A stretch of DNA of 64,000 bases from Nothophaeocryptopus gaeumannii. Its lineage: Eukaryota; Ascomycota; Dothideomycetes; Mycosphaerellales; Mycosphaerellaceae. Position 1 is the first letter of the stretch. Each line of letters begins with the position of its first letter. The stretch lies in contig JASISA010000026.1 in NCBI GenBank assembly GCA_031771865.1, positions 1,550,001 through 1,614,000 of the forward strand, in the 5' to 3' direction. Below the pieces are notes generated by a model. That model had not been told where the DNA came from. It was given only the letters and a program-made list of their open reading frames with translations, and did no database searches. A program made the translations under genes and the position numbers. Shown here piece by piece: positions 10,113 through 22,100 of the stretch.

Positions 10113-13100
10113 TCAAAACCATTTACGAGCCCAACCTCCCAGCATATCACCTGTCACAGGTTTCAATTCCTTCAAGGTCCAGCTTGCCCTTTGGCTCTCC
10201 CTCGTATCCAAGGTGACCCCGCCATAACCGCTACCATCAGCAAGGCCACGATAGAAGTCCAAAAGCTTGACAGCTGGATAGTGATTGACATCCTGATCAT
10301 CCAGCTTCGATAGCTTCTCGATCCATTCCTCGAGAGGGACGACCTTCTCGATAGCCAAAGAAGATTGTACGGCAGGCAGTAGGGACTGCCAAGGCGTAGA
10401 TCGAGGATTGACTGTATGATACACTTTGGCTAGATCGGTTGTTGTCGTCGACTTAGACGCGTGATGGACGAATTCAAGAACAGCTCTCGCAGCGAGGTCG
10501 ATCGGAACCCAATCCACATTATTGAACGGGCCAAGAGATGCGGGCAAACAGCCCATATGTGTTGAAGAGACGACAAGGCTCGGCAGCCATTCGTTGCGCA
10601 GCCACTCACCATCTCCCGTGCTAGGGCCAGCTATCTGCCCAACTCGACAAATCGCGCATGGGATCTGAGCTTCAGAAGCTGCGGCTGAGAGCATCCTCTC
10701 TGCCACCAGCTTAGACTGCCCATATCCACTCTCATGGGATGCGGCCGACCAGTCTTCGATAGGCACCTCAGGTACGGCTCGAGCTTGATTGTCTGCGGCT
10801 TGCGATTGGCCATAGCCAGTGACCGCGCCAATGGACGAGATGAAGAACACCATTGCTCCGTGACGAGACCTTGCCGAGAAGTCAATCAATTGTCGTACGC
10901 CCTGAATGTGAGGTTGCTCGAAATGGTCAAGCGGTAAGTTGAAGTTGACATGCCAGGCATTGTGAATGATATGAGTCGCCTTGCTCAATAATTGCCTGTA
11001 GTTCTCGAGATCCAGTCCTAGATGGGGACGAGACAGGTCCATTCGTACAAAGCTTACCAGTTTGCGTTCGAAATTAGCAGAGAGGCCCTTACGGATCAGT
11101 GAGCGGGCGTGGTCTTTCTCGGCATTGTGCCGCCGGTTGAGACAAATGATCTCTGCAACAGAGTCATCGTGAAGCAGAGCATCCAGCACGTGGGTACCGA
11201 ACGAACCTGTTGATCCAGTCAACACAACAACCTTACGAGACTGATTCACCGGCAGAGTCTCTCGAGCAGTGACGGGAAGGTCCATCGTGTATTCCTCAAG
11301 CAACTCTTGCATCTGAGCCTGCACGTCCTTGGCATCCGCTTCACTGCTGCAGAGAAACGAAGCCAGCTTCAATGCAGTAGAATGCTCATAGACTGCTTTG
11401 GGCTCTAACTTATCAACGTTTGTCTCTGGCAGGGGCAAGTTGCGCTGTAGCTCTCGCACAATGGTGGTGACACCAAGTGAATCAAGACCAGCGGAGAAGA
11501 AATCGCTCTCGATCGAAATACTCAGGCCAAGCGAGCGCTGTAGGGATTCAAGGATCTGATGAGCCATATTTAAGACATTGGGACTAGGGTCCTCAGGTCG
11601 CTCGGATTGAGTGGCGAAGTTGGCGTTCGCGGAATGAGCTTCAAACTCTGGAACAGTCCTTGGGCTGATTGGAATTGGAGATGCTAATGAAGTTGCAGTA
11701 ATTGAAGCATTCGTCAAATTTGAGACTTTTGAGTCTTTCCTTTTGCCAGCCGGCGACTCATACAAAGCATCGAGCTCTGCTGCATAAAGCTGGAGAGCCG
11801 CCTTGCGCTGCACAGATCCCTTGCCGGTCCGTGGCAAAGGCTTGTCTGGAGCGGTGGAATGGATCATGTCCTTCATGATCCTTGCGTGCGCCGGCGTGTT
11901 GGTATTGACTGCTTTGATATGAGTCCAGATCTTATCAACAAAGCTTTCAGTCTCCTCCGCATCGATGGCTGAGGCGGGATCGACCAAAAGCGCCGAGTGC
12001 GGCTTGCCTTTGCCACAGACCAATGCAGTAGCGATGAGAGGGTGTCCATTGATGGCGCCCTCCATCGCTGTCGGATTGAATTTCTCGCCCGTCGAATAGA
12101 CGACGATGTCATCTTTGCGTCCCTCCCATTTCCATAGCCCAGGCTTGCTTGGATGCCGCGAGAAGAGGTCGCCACTTCCATATTCATCAAGTTCAGGGAA
12201 TGTGTAGAAGGCAACCTGGAATTCCTTGCAAGATTGATTGCGGACGATGAACAGATCGAAAAGCTCGTCTGCAGCTGGACGCATTTCGATACCGTTGACG
12301 GGAGAGAAATGAGTGTATTGCCAGTCGCGATCCTCGGTTACCTCACATGGCAAGATGCCCATCTCGGTCATTCCAATGACACTGAGAACAGTGGTTCGTC
12401 TACGAATGGTCTCACCAGCGTGGTCCGGGAGAGGGCCACCGCCAAAAGCAGCGATCTGCACTTTTGACAAGACGTCAAGAAATCTTCGGTCAGCTGCCAT
12501 CTCGGCCAGAACAGAAGGCGACGTGAAGACAATGTCCACCTTTGTTGAGCTGAGAATGGACGCGATCATTTGGGCATTGACCGGCCGTGGACCTGCGGGT
12601 GGCAGTATCAGGGTAAAGCGGTTTTGCACAGCTACCATCGCGGTGCACAAGCCTGCCGCGTGGAAAAATGGGAATCCAAGTAACACTCTTTTACCAGCCC
12701 ATAGGCACAGGTTGGTCGCCCTGTGGCCGAGGTCAGGTAGCTGTTTCCATCTCTCCATAGCCATGGGACATCCGTGCTTGAGCTTGATAGGTTTGGGAAG
12801 GCCAGTACTTCCAGAGGAGTGTGAGCCAACCAAGGGTTCTGATAGAATCGTTCGGGGACTCCAATTCCAGACATACGGATCCGGAGCAAAGGAGAAGAAA
12901 TACTCCAGATCCGGGACCTCTATACAAGCCAAAGACTCTGCATCAATGACATCCTGCAGCTGATGTTTAAAGGAGCTCCCAGTAGGCAACAGAAGTATCT
13001 TGCACGCGTAGGCTTGGAAGAGCGAGCGGTGAGCCACTGAATCGTTTCGCGGGGACGTGAAGAATGCCAAACGCCCAGTCTTCGCTGCCGCCAACATGAG

Positions 13101-13406
13101 TATCCAGTACCTTAAGTCAGACCCCGTGGCCACGAATGCGAATGTCCTTGAGAGGTGCAGATGTCGAAGGCTCTCATCTAGCCACCATGCCGCTTTATTG
13201 ACAGCAACAGCTAGCTGATTATTTAACACTGCTTCAGATTGTCCATGTTCCAGGTGGAGCTCTGCGAAGTGCCCAGTGGGATTAACGTCTGCCTCCCGGT
13301 CGACGTAAGCAGGCAGTGGAAGACCCGTAATGGTCTTGTCCAGTCCCATGGTGGGTCGAAGGCGAATCTTGCTAATCGGTATTATCGTCTTCAGCCCAGA
13401 TGGCAT
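10113..13406 (-). CDS. NRPS-like adenylate-forming reductase (A-T-R)
   Basis: A single-exon gene of 1097 residues with three domains and no condensation domain. The adenylation domain (about 20-545) has the ATP loop SSGSTGLPK at 197-205, IGMTEMG at 344-350, GRKDDIV at 429-435, and the C-terminal catalytic lysine motif PRTGKGSVQRKA at 525-536. The carrier (T) domain has the phosphopantetheine site AGLDSLG, Ser643. The thioester reductase domain begins with the NADPH motif TGSTGSFG at 730-737 and contains a SGYGQSK short-chain-dehydrogenase-type Tyr/Lys pair. The family activates a carboxylic acid, loads it on the T domain, and releases it reductively as an aldehyde or alcohol. The substrate cannot be read by eye. 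No other biosynthetic gene is adjacent. A second possible start is Met20. Confidence 0.93.
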   Translation of the reverse strand: MPSGLKTIIPISKIRLRPTMGLDKTITGLPLPAYVDREADVNPTGHFAELHLEHGQSEAVLNNQLAVAVNKAAWWLDESLRHLHLSRTFAFVATGSDLRYWILMLAAAKTGRLAFFTSPRNDSVAHRSLFQAYACKILLLPTGSSFKHQLQDVIDAESLACIEVPDLEYFFSFAPDPYVWNWSPRTILSEPLVGSHSSGSTGLPKPIKLKHGCPMAMERWKQLPDLGHRATNLCLWAGKRVLLGFPFFHAAGLCTAMVAVQNRFTLILPPAGPRPVNAQMIASILSSTKVDIVFTSPSVLAEMAADRRFLDVLSKVQIAAFGGGPLPDHAGETIRRRTTVLSVIGMTEMGILPCEVTEDRDWQYTHFSPVNGIEMRPAADELFDLFIVRNQSCKEFQVAFYTFPELDEYGSGDLFSRHPSKPGLWKWEGRKDDIVVYSTGEKFNPTAMEGAINGHPLIATALVCGKGKPHSALLVDPASAIDAEETESFVDKIWTHIKAVNTNTPAHARIMKDMIHSTAPDKPLPRTGKGSVQRKAALQLYAAELDALYESPAGKRKDSKVSNLTNASITATSLASPIPISPRTVPEFEAHSANANFATQSERPEDPSPNVLNMAHQILESLQRSLGLSISIESDFFSAGLDSLGVTTIVRELQRNLPLPETNVDKLEPKAVYEHSTALKLASFLCSSEADAKDVQAQMQELLEEYTMDLPVTARETLPVNQSRKVVVLTGSTGSFGTHVLDALLHDDSVAEIICLNRRHNAEKDHARSLIRKGLSANFERKLVSFVRMDLSRPHLGLDLENYRQLLSKATHIIHNAWHVNFNLPLDHFEQPHIQGVRQLIDFSARSRHGAMVFFISSIGAVTGYGQSQAADNQARAVPEVPIEDWSAASHESGYGQSKLVAERMLSAAASEAQIPCAICRVGQIAGPSTGDGEWLRNEWLPSLVVSSTHMGCLPASLGPFNNVDWVPIDLAARAVLEFVHHASKSTTTTDLAKVYHTVNPRSTPWQSLLPAVQSSLAIEKVVPLEEWIEKLSKLDDQDVNHYPAVKLLDFYRGLADGSGYGGVTLDTRESQRASWTLKELKPVTGDMLGGWARKWF

Positions 13407-15235
13407 GTATGTCCAGGAGAAAGTAACTGGTGGTCGTAGCCTGCATTTCGTGGATGAGTGCTGGCTGTTATCTTACAGCTCTCGTGTAGATGGGCCAGCT
13501 TGAGTACCGGGTTCCACCTGGCAGCCGTTCTTCCGATCCTAGACTGAAGAACCTTGTCGGCCATTATTGTACTTGTGGACGTGAGGAGTACATGGCGATC
13601 TTTCTTACCCAGACGGAAACGTGATTTGACCATTCGAGGGCAATGATAATGTTGCTGACTGCAGCAATAAGCAGGGCTTTCCCGCTTCGGTACCAGAGAG
13701 CCCCATCGCAGTCGTTCAGCCGCGCTCGCGAAGGATGCGAGATGGCGAAGCGTGGTATTCCAAGAAATTGCAATGGATTTCACTTTCCCCAAAGATGCCT
13801 GAACCACGTCTCGCCGGCGGCCAGGCACCATGAATGTGGAGCGAAACTCACCGCGATGGTCCGGCACGAGAGGGTAATTCTGTGGCACTTCGCGCCGTTT
13901 CTTGACGGTCAAATACACCGGATCGTGGGCTGATATTCGACGTATCGGCTGATGTAGGAACATTCGAATGGCTCGCCTGATCGTCCTGAGGAGGTGCTCC
14001 GCGCAGTGCAGAGAAGACGCGTCTCCGGCGCTCACCGGAGGCCCCGTGGAGTAGACTAGATGCCAGACCACACGGGACCAGATATGGCGCCGGTATGCTT
14101 GCTGGCCGGAGACGATGTTTGGTGAGTCCGTGGCTAGTATACATAGGCTTGGTTGCAGATGAAGGGAAAGTGGGAGAGAGACAGGAAGCAACAACCACGA
14201 TGCCGAGGTCCCGTGATCGTGAATGGCAACTTCACCTCCTGTCTTCTCCATCACCACGAGCATGACATCCTATCCTTCATATGCCAGCGAGCGCTGCTAT
14301 TAGCGAGGCCGCTGTTTGAGCAGAGCGAAATAGTGTACGTCGAAACAGAGACCCACCACGTGCTTGACTCCAGGACCGATGAATCCCTCCGACTTCCGGG
14401 CATACCATAGTTCTATCCTTCGAAATGCGATACAGACAGTCGTTGACGTCCAAGCGACCAGCTCTTTCTTGTCGTCGCAGCCATGAGCCAAATAAGGATG
14501 CGGAGTCTGCACCGACCGTTCGACGTATCCTGACCCTTCCTGTCAGATCAAAAGACAAAGGCTGTGTGTAAATTGCGCAAGACGAAGGACAATGCGGCTG
14601 AGGAGACAAACGCTGTGGTGCTAGTAGTGACCTGCATATAAGTGTCCCGTCAAGAGCCTGGGTAGTGGTACTCACTTTGTAGCAGTGTGCTGGGCAGCCG
14701 CTCGCAGATATCTGCGGTATACAAAACCATAACTCGTTATAGCGACCCCTTTATCTGCCTCACTTTACGCAGGCCATGCTCCTCCAGGCACCACAGCGCC
14801 AAAGCTTGTAGTGTTGATTTTACGGTCCGCGATGCACTTCAGCAACGCCCTACGAGGCATCCCCTCGACCGTACCTTCAAGCATGCCAGATCGCACACGT
14901 ATCCACGAAGGCGATGGAGGTCTGCGCGCTACAACAGCCACATGCAGGTCTCAGGCTGTTGTTGCGAGCATTCACGCGCTGTTCCCGAGACACTGTTCAA
15001 GCAAAGCCCAGCTGCCTCCAACATTCACTCGCCACTTTCACATGGCCTACGGTGACGCTAAAAGCTTGGCGCGCCCGCCAAATGTTCAGACGGTCCGACA
15101 CCCCTAATATCTGCAGGTACATCTTCCAACTCACAGCCAACAGACTTCTTACAGCAGCGCGAGTCCCTGCCATCCAGTACAAAGCTAAGCCCGTGATTGC
15201 GAGAGATCAGCAATAGGAACAGGCTTGTAATCACG
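13407..15235. other. Intergenic region, 1.8 kb
   Basis: This is upstream of the adenylate-forming reductase (minus) and of the gene at 15236 (plus). A 290-codon minus-strand frame at 13391-14263 overlaps the reductase start and has no recognisable domain. A plus-strand frame with an ATG at 14832 (about 92 codons) is also unsupported and could be 5' leader of the next gene. I call nothing here. Confidence 0.4.
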
Positions 15236-16212
15236 ATGGACCACCGCGACTCGAGGCCCGCAAGCGACTTTGACATAGCTATTTCTGCAATTCAGAAGGA
15301 GAATAACAGCACCCAGTCGTAAGTCCCCTCGTCCCAAGCCTTTGCTCTGTGTCTCGCGGGATCGCTAATCCTCCTGTCAGGAAGTACCAGTGGCAGGATG
15401 CTACTCTTAGTACGCGCACTTACGCCGAGGGCACTAAGTACGACCAGGAGAATGGATACTTGGAGAAGATGACCGTCCGTCCCAAGAAGCGCACCCTCGA
15501 GGAGAAGTGTGACCTCGAGCGTCAGCGCGAGAAACTTCGGAGCGGCGCCTCCATAACCGGCCTCGAGGTAGACCGAGTCCACGCGACCGTGAATTGGGGC
15601 GGCGATATCAACTCGACCTTGGCGGTAAGTACCATCTGAGACATCTTCTGATTGCTGTATGACAGAATCAGATGCTAATACATCCCTTGCAACAGACCCG
15701 TGATATGGAGACGCCACTCGGAGGCCGCTTCTGGCCGCTGGAGAACACTTACCCCGGTGTCTACGCACCAAAGGACCGTCGCAAGCGAGTAAGTCCTCTA
15801 ATCACAGGCTTCAGACTTCCCGCGGTATCACAAACTGACAAAACAATCACAGCTCGCTGCTCTGGTCCGTCCAGAGAACTACGCGTACGTCGAGCGTCGA
15901 GACTGGGGCGTTCCCGTAGACGTTTTCTCTTCAAAGAACTCATCGGCCAAGCGCTCATGGTCGGTGGTGGAAGAGTGGAAAGAGAAGGAAGACGGAGAGA
16001 AACTGGAGCAGTTCAACGTGAATGAGTACATCCACTCCGGCCACTTTCTTGTAGACGCCAACACGCCATGGGAAGAAGCGCGCAAGCGGCGCGGTCTGAT
16101 GCCCATGGGCCGGAAGAGAGGATGGGAAGAGGCGGGTAGGAGTATGGGAGGTCGTGTACAGACCTACCCTGGCATGATGGGCAGTTGGGATGAGGAAGAG
16201 AGGGAGGAGTGA
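15236..16212 (+). CDS. Conserved-looking hypothetical protein (4 exons)
   Basis: Exons 15236-15318, 15381-15624, 15696-15788 and 15853-16212 give 259 residues. All three donors are GTAAGT and all acceptors are CAG. A GCTAAT-type branch site is seen in the first two introns, and every junction keeps the frame. The protein is hydrophilic and rich in Arg, Lys, Glu and Trp. Recognisable stretches are KYQWQDATLSTRTYAEGTKY near residue 29, LGGRFWPLENTYPGVYAPK near 116, and a C-terminal YPGMMGSWDEEEREE. No membrane segment or catalytic motif is visible. I do not recognise the family; strict splicing and codon use make it a real gene. Confidence 0.75.
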
Positions 16213-17042
16213 GGGATGTGAGGAGGAATACCCTGGTTAATTCCCTTTTGAGCTGTCGTTCTCGCTTTTTGAGAGAGAGACGCTGGCGTTAGCATCTTTT
16301 TGCCGGCTGAGACTGCTTTGCGGGTGTTTGAAGCGCTTGCGCGAGAGATACCCTTGCTTTGACTGAATGGACATTTGGCTTACTTTATACGCTCATCTCT
16401 GTTCCCAACGAATGAGCTTTCCGGAGCAGACCCAGACACGCAGGATCCCAGTGACTCTGTCGAGCGCCAATGCGGACGGCAATAGCGGAAGATCTGAGAG
16501 GCGGCATTCGAAGTAGAGTGGGCCAAGACGACTCTCCTGACCTTTCTTGGATGATACTTTTCCTCTCCCGTGCTGCGAGCGAGACGATGGCGCCGACTAC
16601 GAAGCTGTGCCCTCATTGGTATTGCGGGCATTTGGAGCGCTTGCTGCGAGGTACCTCTGTTTTTGGAACGCTTGAGCATCTCACTTACTCTTTGCTCAGT
16701 TCTCACTCCTACGACTGAGGCTCCTGGATCAGACGGATCGTTGAACAGGCTGTTGTTGCCGTCGAGAGCTATTGTGGAAGGAAAGGACTACTTGGTAATT
16801 GTTGAGATCTCACAATTCTTCTCAATCTCGGTACGAAGCCCTCACATCCTGCTGATTTATTAGAGCTTATCGATACAAAGATGTACAGTTGCGGATAAGC
16901 CAGCATGGCGAGAGGTTGGCTGACAGGTATGTAGTCCGTCCTACCGCGAACCACATAACGTCTCGCACTATCGAAGATCCGTACAAGAAGGGCAATACCA
17001 ACACCATTTTCAGCTTCCGCTCCCCACGTTCATGTCACTAGC
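16213..17042. other. Intergenic region, 0.8 kb
   Basis: Follows the four-exon gene. I see no open frame with protein-like composition, no RNA gene and no repeat. Confidence 0.4.
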
Positions 17043-17456
17043 ATGCTTCATCCTCAAAAGCTCAGGGATAACACCTACAAGAAGACACTCGAAGAGGAAC
17101 CTTGCATAGACTTCCAAAATGACTTGGAGATCAGCGCCCACCACCTGCCTGTCACCACTGCGCCGCTCATTTCGAAGCAGTTCCGGCGCGAGTATGGACA
17201 ATGGGTTTCAAAAATGGCCACGATGATCATTTCAAACACCGAGGATTTCAATCATCTCATTACCTTCTCATTCCCGATCAAAGCTACGAGAATGCCAAGT
17301 TTGGCGAGCGAGCGCGACACAAGCATGAAGACCGAATCCAAGTTCCTTCACCTCAAGAGATCAGACCACCAATACCATGAATGTCAACAAGACCGGCTCC
17401 CTCACTATGAAGAAGCCAGACAAGGCCACACGCGGAGAAGGACTCGGCTGTCGTAA
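17043..17456 (+). pseudogene. Degraded 2EXR-like coding fragment
   Basis: This 137-codon frame reads like the middle of fungal 2EXR/F-box-like proteins: a degenerate LRDNTYKKTLEEEP stretch in place of the usual LPPELRNxIYxxAL, then HLPVTTAPLISKQFRREYGQW and IISNTEDFNHLITF, then a run-out into basic sequence. The usual N-terminal start motif is eroded and the C-terminal half is missing. I infer a relic rather than a working gene. It lies 0.9 kb upstream of another 2EXR-like gene at 18324. It could instead be a short divergent functional member. Confidence 0.4.
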
Positions 17457-18323
17457 GCTTGCTTGTTAAGAGAAATCCCGTAAGCTCAGAGTCGAGATAA
17501 AGTAGGTCGGCGCAAACCTCCAACATCAAACGTATCACCTTGCCGCTAGTACACCACCTCGCAACCGCACAGATACGTTACGATCTCGAAGCCATCAAGC
17601 TCACCAAACTAACCAAAATGCCGCAATCTGCTCTATCCGGTAGACGTGGCCAACGCCGCCGTACAATCGTTCAAGGGAACCGCGTGCATCGACCTTGACG
17701 GATGTTAAGCCGCAATCCTTGTGAGAAAACTCATGCTTGTCTGTGGCAGGACCGTCGCTCGGATTGAGCTACACCACCTGAATTGACTTACTAGTCTCTC
17801 GGTCGTTCTCTTCTATGGAATCTTAGAGCGTTGCACTCTACCAAAAGGAGAAAGCTATGCCTGATTCCATTCGGCGAAGAGGCAGTTCCGCAATGTCGGG
17901 GCTGAGCTATTCGAAACTCCAAGGGCTTATGGAAAGCAGTTTCTTGTTAACGGATAGAAGCGCCAGCGCCGTGACTGAAAGACGCCTAGGCCAGAACGAC
18001 TTGATATACCAGAGTGATGACGGTCCTCTTTTTCCACACGTGGTCTAGCCGAGGCCGAGGGGGTCAAATACGCATTGTAGGTTAGACCGAACACTGCTGA
18101 AAAGAAGAGAAATTTCATACAAGTTCACGCTTCTCTGGGAGATTCGAAGATTCAGACCATCAAGTGAGACCACGCCGTGAGACCTGGGCTTTGAGACATG
18201 GAGAAGTGAATGCACCCAAACAGTAAGGCAGCAGTGGGAAGTTTTGTGTAAGTTGAGAAGTTCAATTGATCTTCAAGGATATGTTAAAGGCAAAGAGAGG
18301 CTTTACAAGCAATACAGCCTACC
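17457..18323. other. Intergenic region, 0.9 kb
   Basis: Lies between two 2EXR-like relics. I see no supported feature. Confidence 0.4.
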
Positions 18324-19076
18324 ATGCCTTCGCGGAAATCTCGCAGTGGTGCTACAAAGGCTGGTCTTGAGCACCAGACTCCAGCAGCGAAGCCCAAGAA
18401 GCCCAGAGTTTCTGCGCGAAAAGCACAACGACCCAAGCGCAAACAGAAGATATCTCTCACTGATCTTCCAGTCGAGACTCGAGTCATGATCTACGAGTAT
18501 GTGGTTGCAGAATGTAAAGTCGAGTTCCGAAGGCTATGGCCAGCGGTAGGCCCAGCGCACATCGGGCTTCTGAGGACATGTCGCCTGATCCACAAGGACT
18601 TCATAGATGTCTTGATGGAAAAAGGCAGAGTCTTTGTTGTTCTTTGTCAAGGTGAGCGTTGAGCAAAGCCGCAAAGGATACTTACTAACGCTCCGCAGGA
18701 CTTTGACTTCTCCGACCTCATCAGGTTGCTCAATCGTCTTTCGCCCAGTGCATTGCACTCACTGGCAAAAGCCAGTAAGCAGAGTGTACGGAAAATCGAG
18801 GTCGTACTCTTCATCATGCCTACATGTCCAGAAGATCCAGAGACGCTCCATAGATGGCTCCTGCGCCGAGAATGCTCCGACAAAAGCGGTTTCGATGTCA
18901 ATTTCACGTACTGGACGCTCGTCAGGGATGAGAAGTGTGCAAGGCGCGATCCGCATCAACACATCCTTCATTGTCCAAACAGGCCTTCGTTCGAGCCGTT
19001 GCCGTACGAAGACGTCTCATGTCATGGATGGACAAGGTTGAAGAAGGTCGTCTCGAGATGGAGGTCAAGAAGATGA
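18324..19076 (+). pseudogene. 2EXR/F-box-like protein gene with a frameshift
   Basis: Exon 1 starts at ATG 18324 with a basic leader, then the 2EXR signature LTDLPVETRVMIYEYVVAE, then GLLRTCRLIHKDFIDVL. A good intron (donor GTGAGC at 18652, ACTAAC branch, CGCAG acceptor at 18698) leads to exon 2, which reads DFDFSDLIRLLNRL. The frame that splices correctly into exon 2 (ending LFFVK) is +1 relative to the exon 1 start frame. The shift falls at the run of five A at about 18619-18623. Exon 2 continues to a stop at 19074-19076, and near the end another frame (MDKVEEGRLEMEVKKMI) looks more protein-like. Members of this family have no proven biochemical role. It is either a recent pseudogene or carries a sequencing error in the A-run. 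Confidence 0.6.
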
Positions 19077-19109
19077 TCTTGGGTATGAATACCGTATGGC
19101 ACCTGATGT

Positions 19110-22100
19110 GAACTCGGTCTCTTAATGCCTTCAAGTAGAGTTGTCGGATGCGAAGGTCACCCGAGACATTCTCCGATCCCAAACCTCGCAGTGGCTCGAG
19201 GCTGCGCGTTCTGATAGCAAGAGCCTTGAAGAGACTTGGCGTACACGAGGCCCGACAGCGTCCCGTCCCGTCCCACTCAGATGTTCTCACCGCAAAGTAG
19301 GCGTGTAGTGCAGATAAGCAGCAACATTTGATCGGCAAACGAGGCGTTCGTGGTCCATGGCTCTCCAGCGGCCGGAACGGATACAGTGTGAGTTCCATCT
19401 GGCCAGGCTGTGGCATTGCGCATCACGAGTATTCCGCGTCCAGATCGTATGATGCAAGCCTCACTTCAAGGAATCCAAACAATGCTTGTAGTCCTCGTCG
19501 TCGCCATTTCAGACGTGGGGCGCTGATACCAACTTTATCCTGTTCACCAAAAGACCTTGTTCTTGACGTTGATGGGGTGAGTATTGCTGCGGCTCCAATT
19601 GGCTTTTGCCAGGATCACGCTTCCGAGGTGTCGCAAGGAGTATCCCAGTTCTTTACTGGGATACCGGCAATAGCAACAACGACTCTCGCGGACATCTTCG
19701 ACTTCATGCGTTCTTGTCCAAAGCGGCTGCGTCAATCTGAAGAACTTGGGGACGGTACTTCCTGCCATTCGGGAGGATGGTCGCGTTGCGACAGCCGGCG
19801 TGCCTCGCTGGACGCCATGTAGAATATGCTGTGTTTCACGACCTCATTGTGCAGGTTGAGGATAGCTGTATGTCGCCGGCTGTATCGCCATCAAGTCCCG
19901 ATGCAGTGGAATGCGCTGCGATTGTTCCGATAGTTCGTGCGAGCATCATAGTTGTTGGAAGCCCGGAGTCCCGTTGCATTGGGGCGAAGATTGAATGTGA
20001 CAAGTCCCAAATACCATCATGTCCTTTCCGCTCCCTCGATGCTGTATATGTGGCGATTCGAGGATGGTGCTTGTTAAGCTGGACTTAAGGAGATTCCGTT
20101 ATAGAGGGTTTCTCACGATGTACAAATCTTTAGGCGATGGATATGGGGTTGGGCAAGAGTAGCGATGAAATTTGGGAGTGGACAGCACTTCTGCACTCGT
20201 CGCATGCAAAGCGCTCGTGGGAGAAGAAGCCGGTTCCGAAAGCAGCATGACATGCATGTCCTAAACTTGGCAAGTTTCAACACGCTCGATCGTCTTCGCT
20301 GTAAGCTGACAACTCCCTGTATTTCTCAAAATAGTTGCTGCGATTTGGCTTCAGTTTGCAGATGCAGTAGTTTGGTGCGATCCTCTGTTGGAGCTTCTGT
20401 GCCGCTCATCCTGGCAAGCTCGGAGGCGGGTGACGAGTCTTTCAGCAGGCAGGTGGCATCCCTTAGCTTAGCGATAGTACACCGGTCGATAGTACTAGCC
20501 TTGTTCCGATAACAAGTGATAGCACTCCCATGGGCAAGGGTTGCACAGTCCCAAAGGTCAGAGGTGCATGTGAAAGAGGCAATTGCCTTTTCTCATGCAT
20601 GCTCTTAACGGCCAGTCTCGCAGTGGAACGAACATGCAGATCGTGTGCCGGATTGGAATCGCTGGAGCTCTCATGCTGGAAGGGATCTGGTATCTGGTAT
20701 CTGTCCAGGGTGGCTTTGGCGCAATTTGAAATGGCATTGCTGCTCTTCACGATATAGCTATTGCAGCTCGTATATATCAAGAGTGCGGAGCGACGCTGAT
20801 TCAAGAAGGACGGCCGTGCCCTGCAGCGACCGTGATGGAAATATCCGTGCCGCGCTACAGCGATGGCGTCAGGTCCGGAAGCGCGATGGCTGGTGCTTCC
20901 GCGACTCAAGGATTCGGACGTGGAAGTAGTGTGTCTGCGCGATAAGTTAGAGAAGCGTCATGTTGATGTCGCTGGGAAACAATGACAGCTCAGTCTCCGG
21001 GGAGCTGGAGCACCTCGGTCAGGCTCAGTGTGCCTGTCCTGGGAGGAAATCTACAAGTACCCGCCCATCGGTATCTCGTCCCGCAATGTGTGATCCCAAG
21101 AGTTTCATCAGCCCTGCAGGTGCAGTAGTAATGAGCGATGCGGTTTATAGGACCTAGCCGCCCTCCCCTTCACCGCCGGCACTGTCTCCGCGTAGGAGGT
21201 AGGAGGTAGTAGTGTGTGATGGGTAACAAAGTTTGGGCGGAGGGCGAGGCGCCCGCGATCCTGGATGGCCGTTGGCTGTCATTCTAAGACCGTCGAACAC
21301 GTCCCACGTCGCGATGTTGATGAGGGTGTCGGTGCTTCGATCACGAATGTCCATGTCCGATGGTGTCTGCAAGGGCCAATGCTCACCCATGTGGTCGGAG
21401 GATTTGACAGGATGCGGTGCGACGCTTCTGGACCTTGACTTCGGAGGCAGACGTGCGCCAAAGAGCAGCTGCGGGAAGGGCACACGAGCAGCTCCCTAGT
21501 CGCGTGGCGCATATCGCAGTACGGAATACGGAGTCGCTGCTTTGGTGAGGTGCAGCAGCAAAAAAGCAGTGGCAGAAGTGATGCGGTCCTGGCCGCAGAT
21601 GGAGCGGAGAGCTCCATGCTGGGAATGGGAAGCTCGCCTGACTCGGCTGGTCGAAGGATCACAGATGGGCGTGTTATCTGCTCGCATTCCACAAACCAAG
21701 GATACGCCCACCATTTGGCTTGTCGTTGGACGTTGTAATTACGACAGCTGTTTGCTTATCCGCTTCACCCTTCGCGGCCTGCAGCTTTGCATCCCATGTT
21801 CCTCGACTTCATCTGCACTCATCTGCAAATGCGGCGCCGGAAGACGGGGACCGCTGCGAGTGGCCCTGACTGACCTCAAAGTGATATTTGCCTCATCCTC
21901 ATCCTCATCCTCATCCTCATCCTCACTTCTCTCCCGACTCCGAGTCCTCAGTTGTTAACGCACAGGTGACTTGTTCTCGCTGGTGGACAAACCTCGTGGA
22001 TGCCTTAGGTTCCATCCCGTTCCCACAATGAGCCGTCAGCGCTAGCTCGACGTCCAACTACTAGACCGCCATTCGCAGATCCTGAGAAACTCTGTCGGCA

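Noticed and set aside
13391..14263. 290-codon minus-strand ORF upstream of the adenylate-forming reductase
   Set aside because: It overlaps the reductase start, has mixed composition and no motif, and frames of this length occur by chance in GC-rich fungal DNA.
14832..15107. Plus-strand ATG frame ahead of the four-exon gene
   Set aside because: No homology that I can see and it sits where a 5' leader is expected.
20463..20909. 148-codon minus-strand ORF
   Set aside because: Overlapping frames on both strands with equal quality and no motif.
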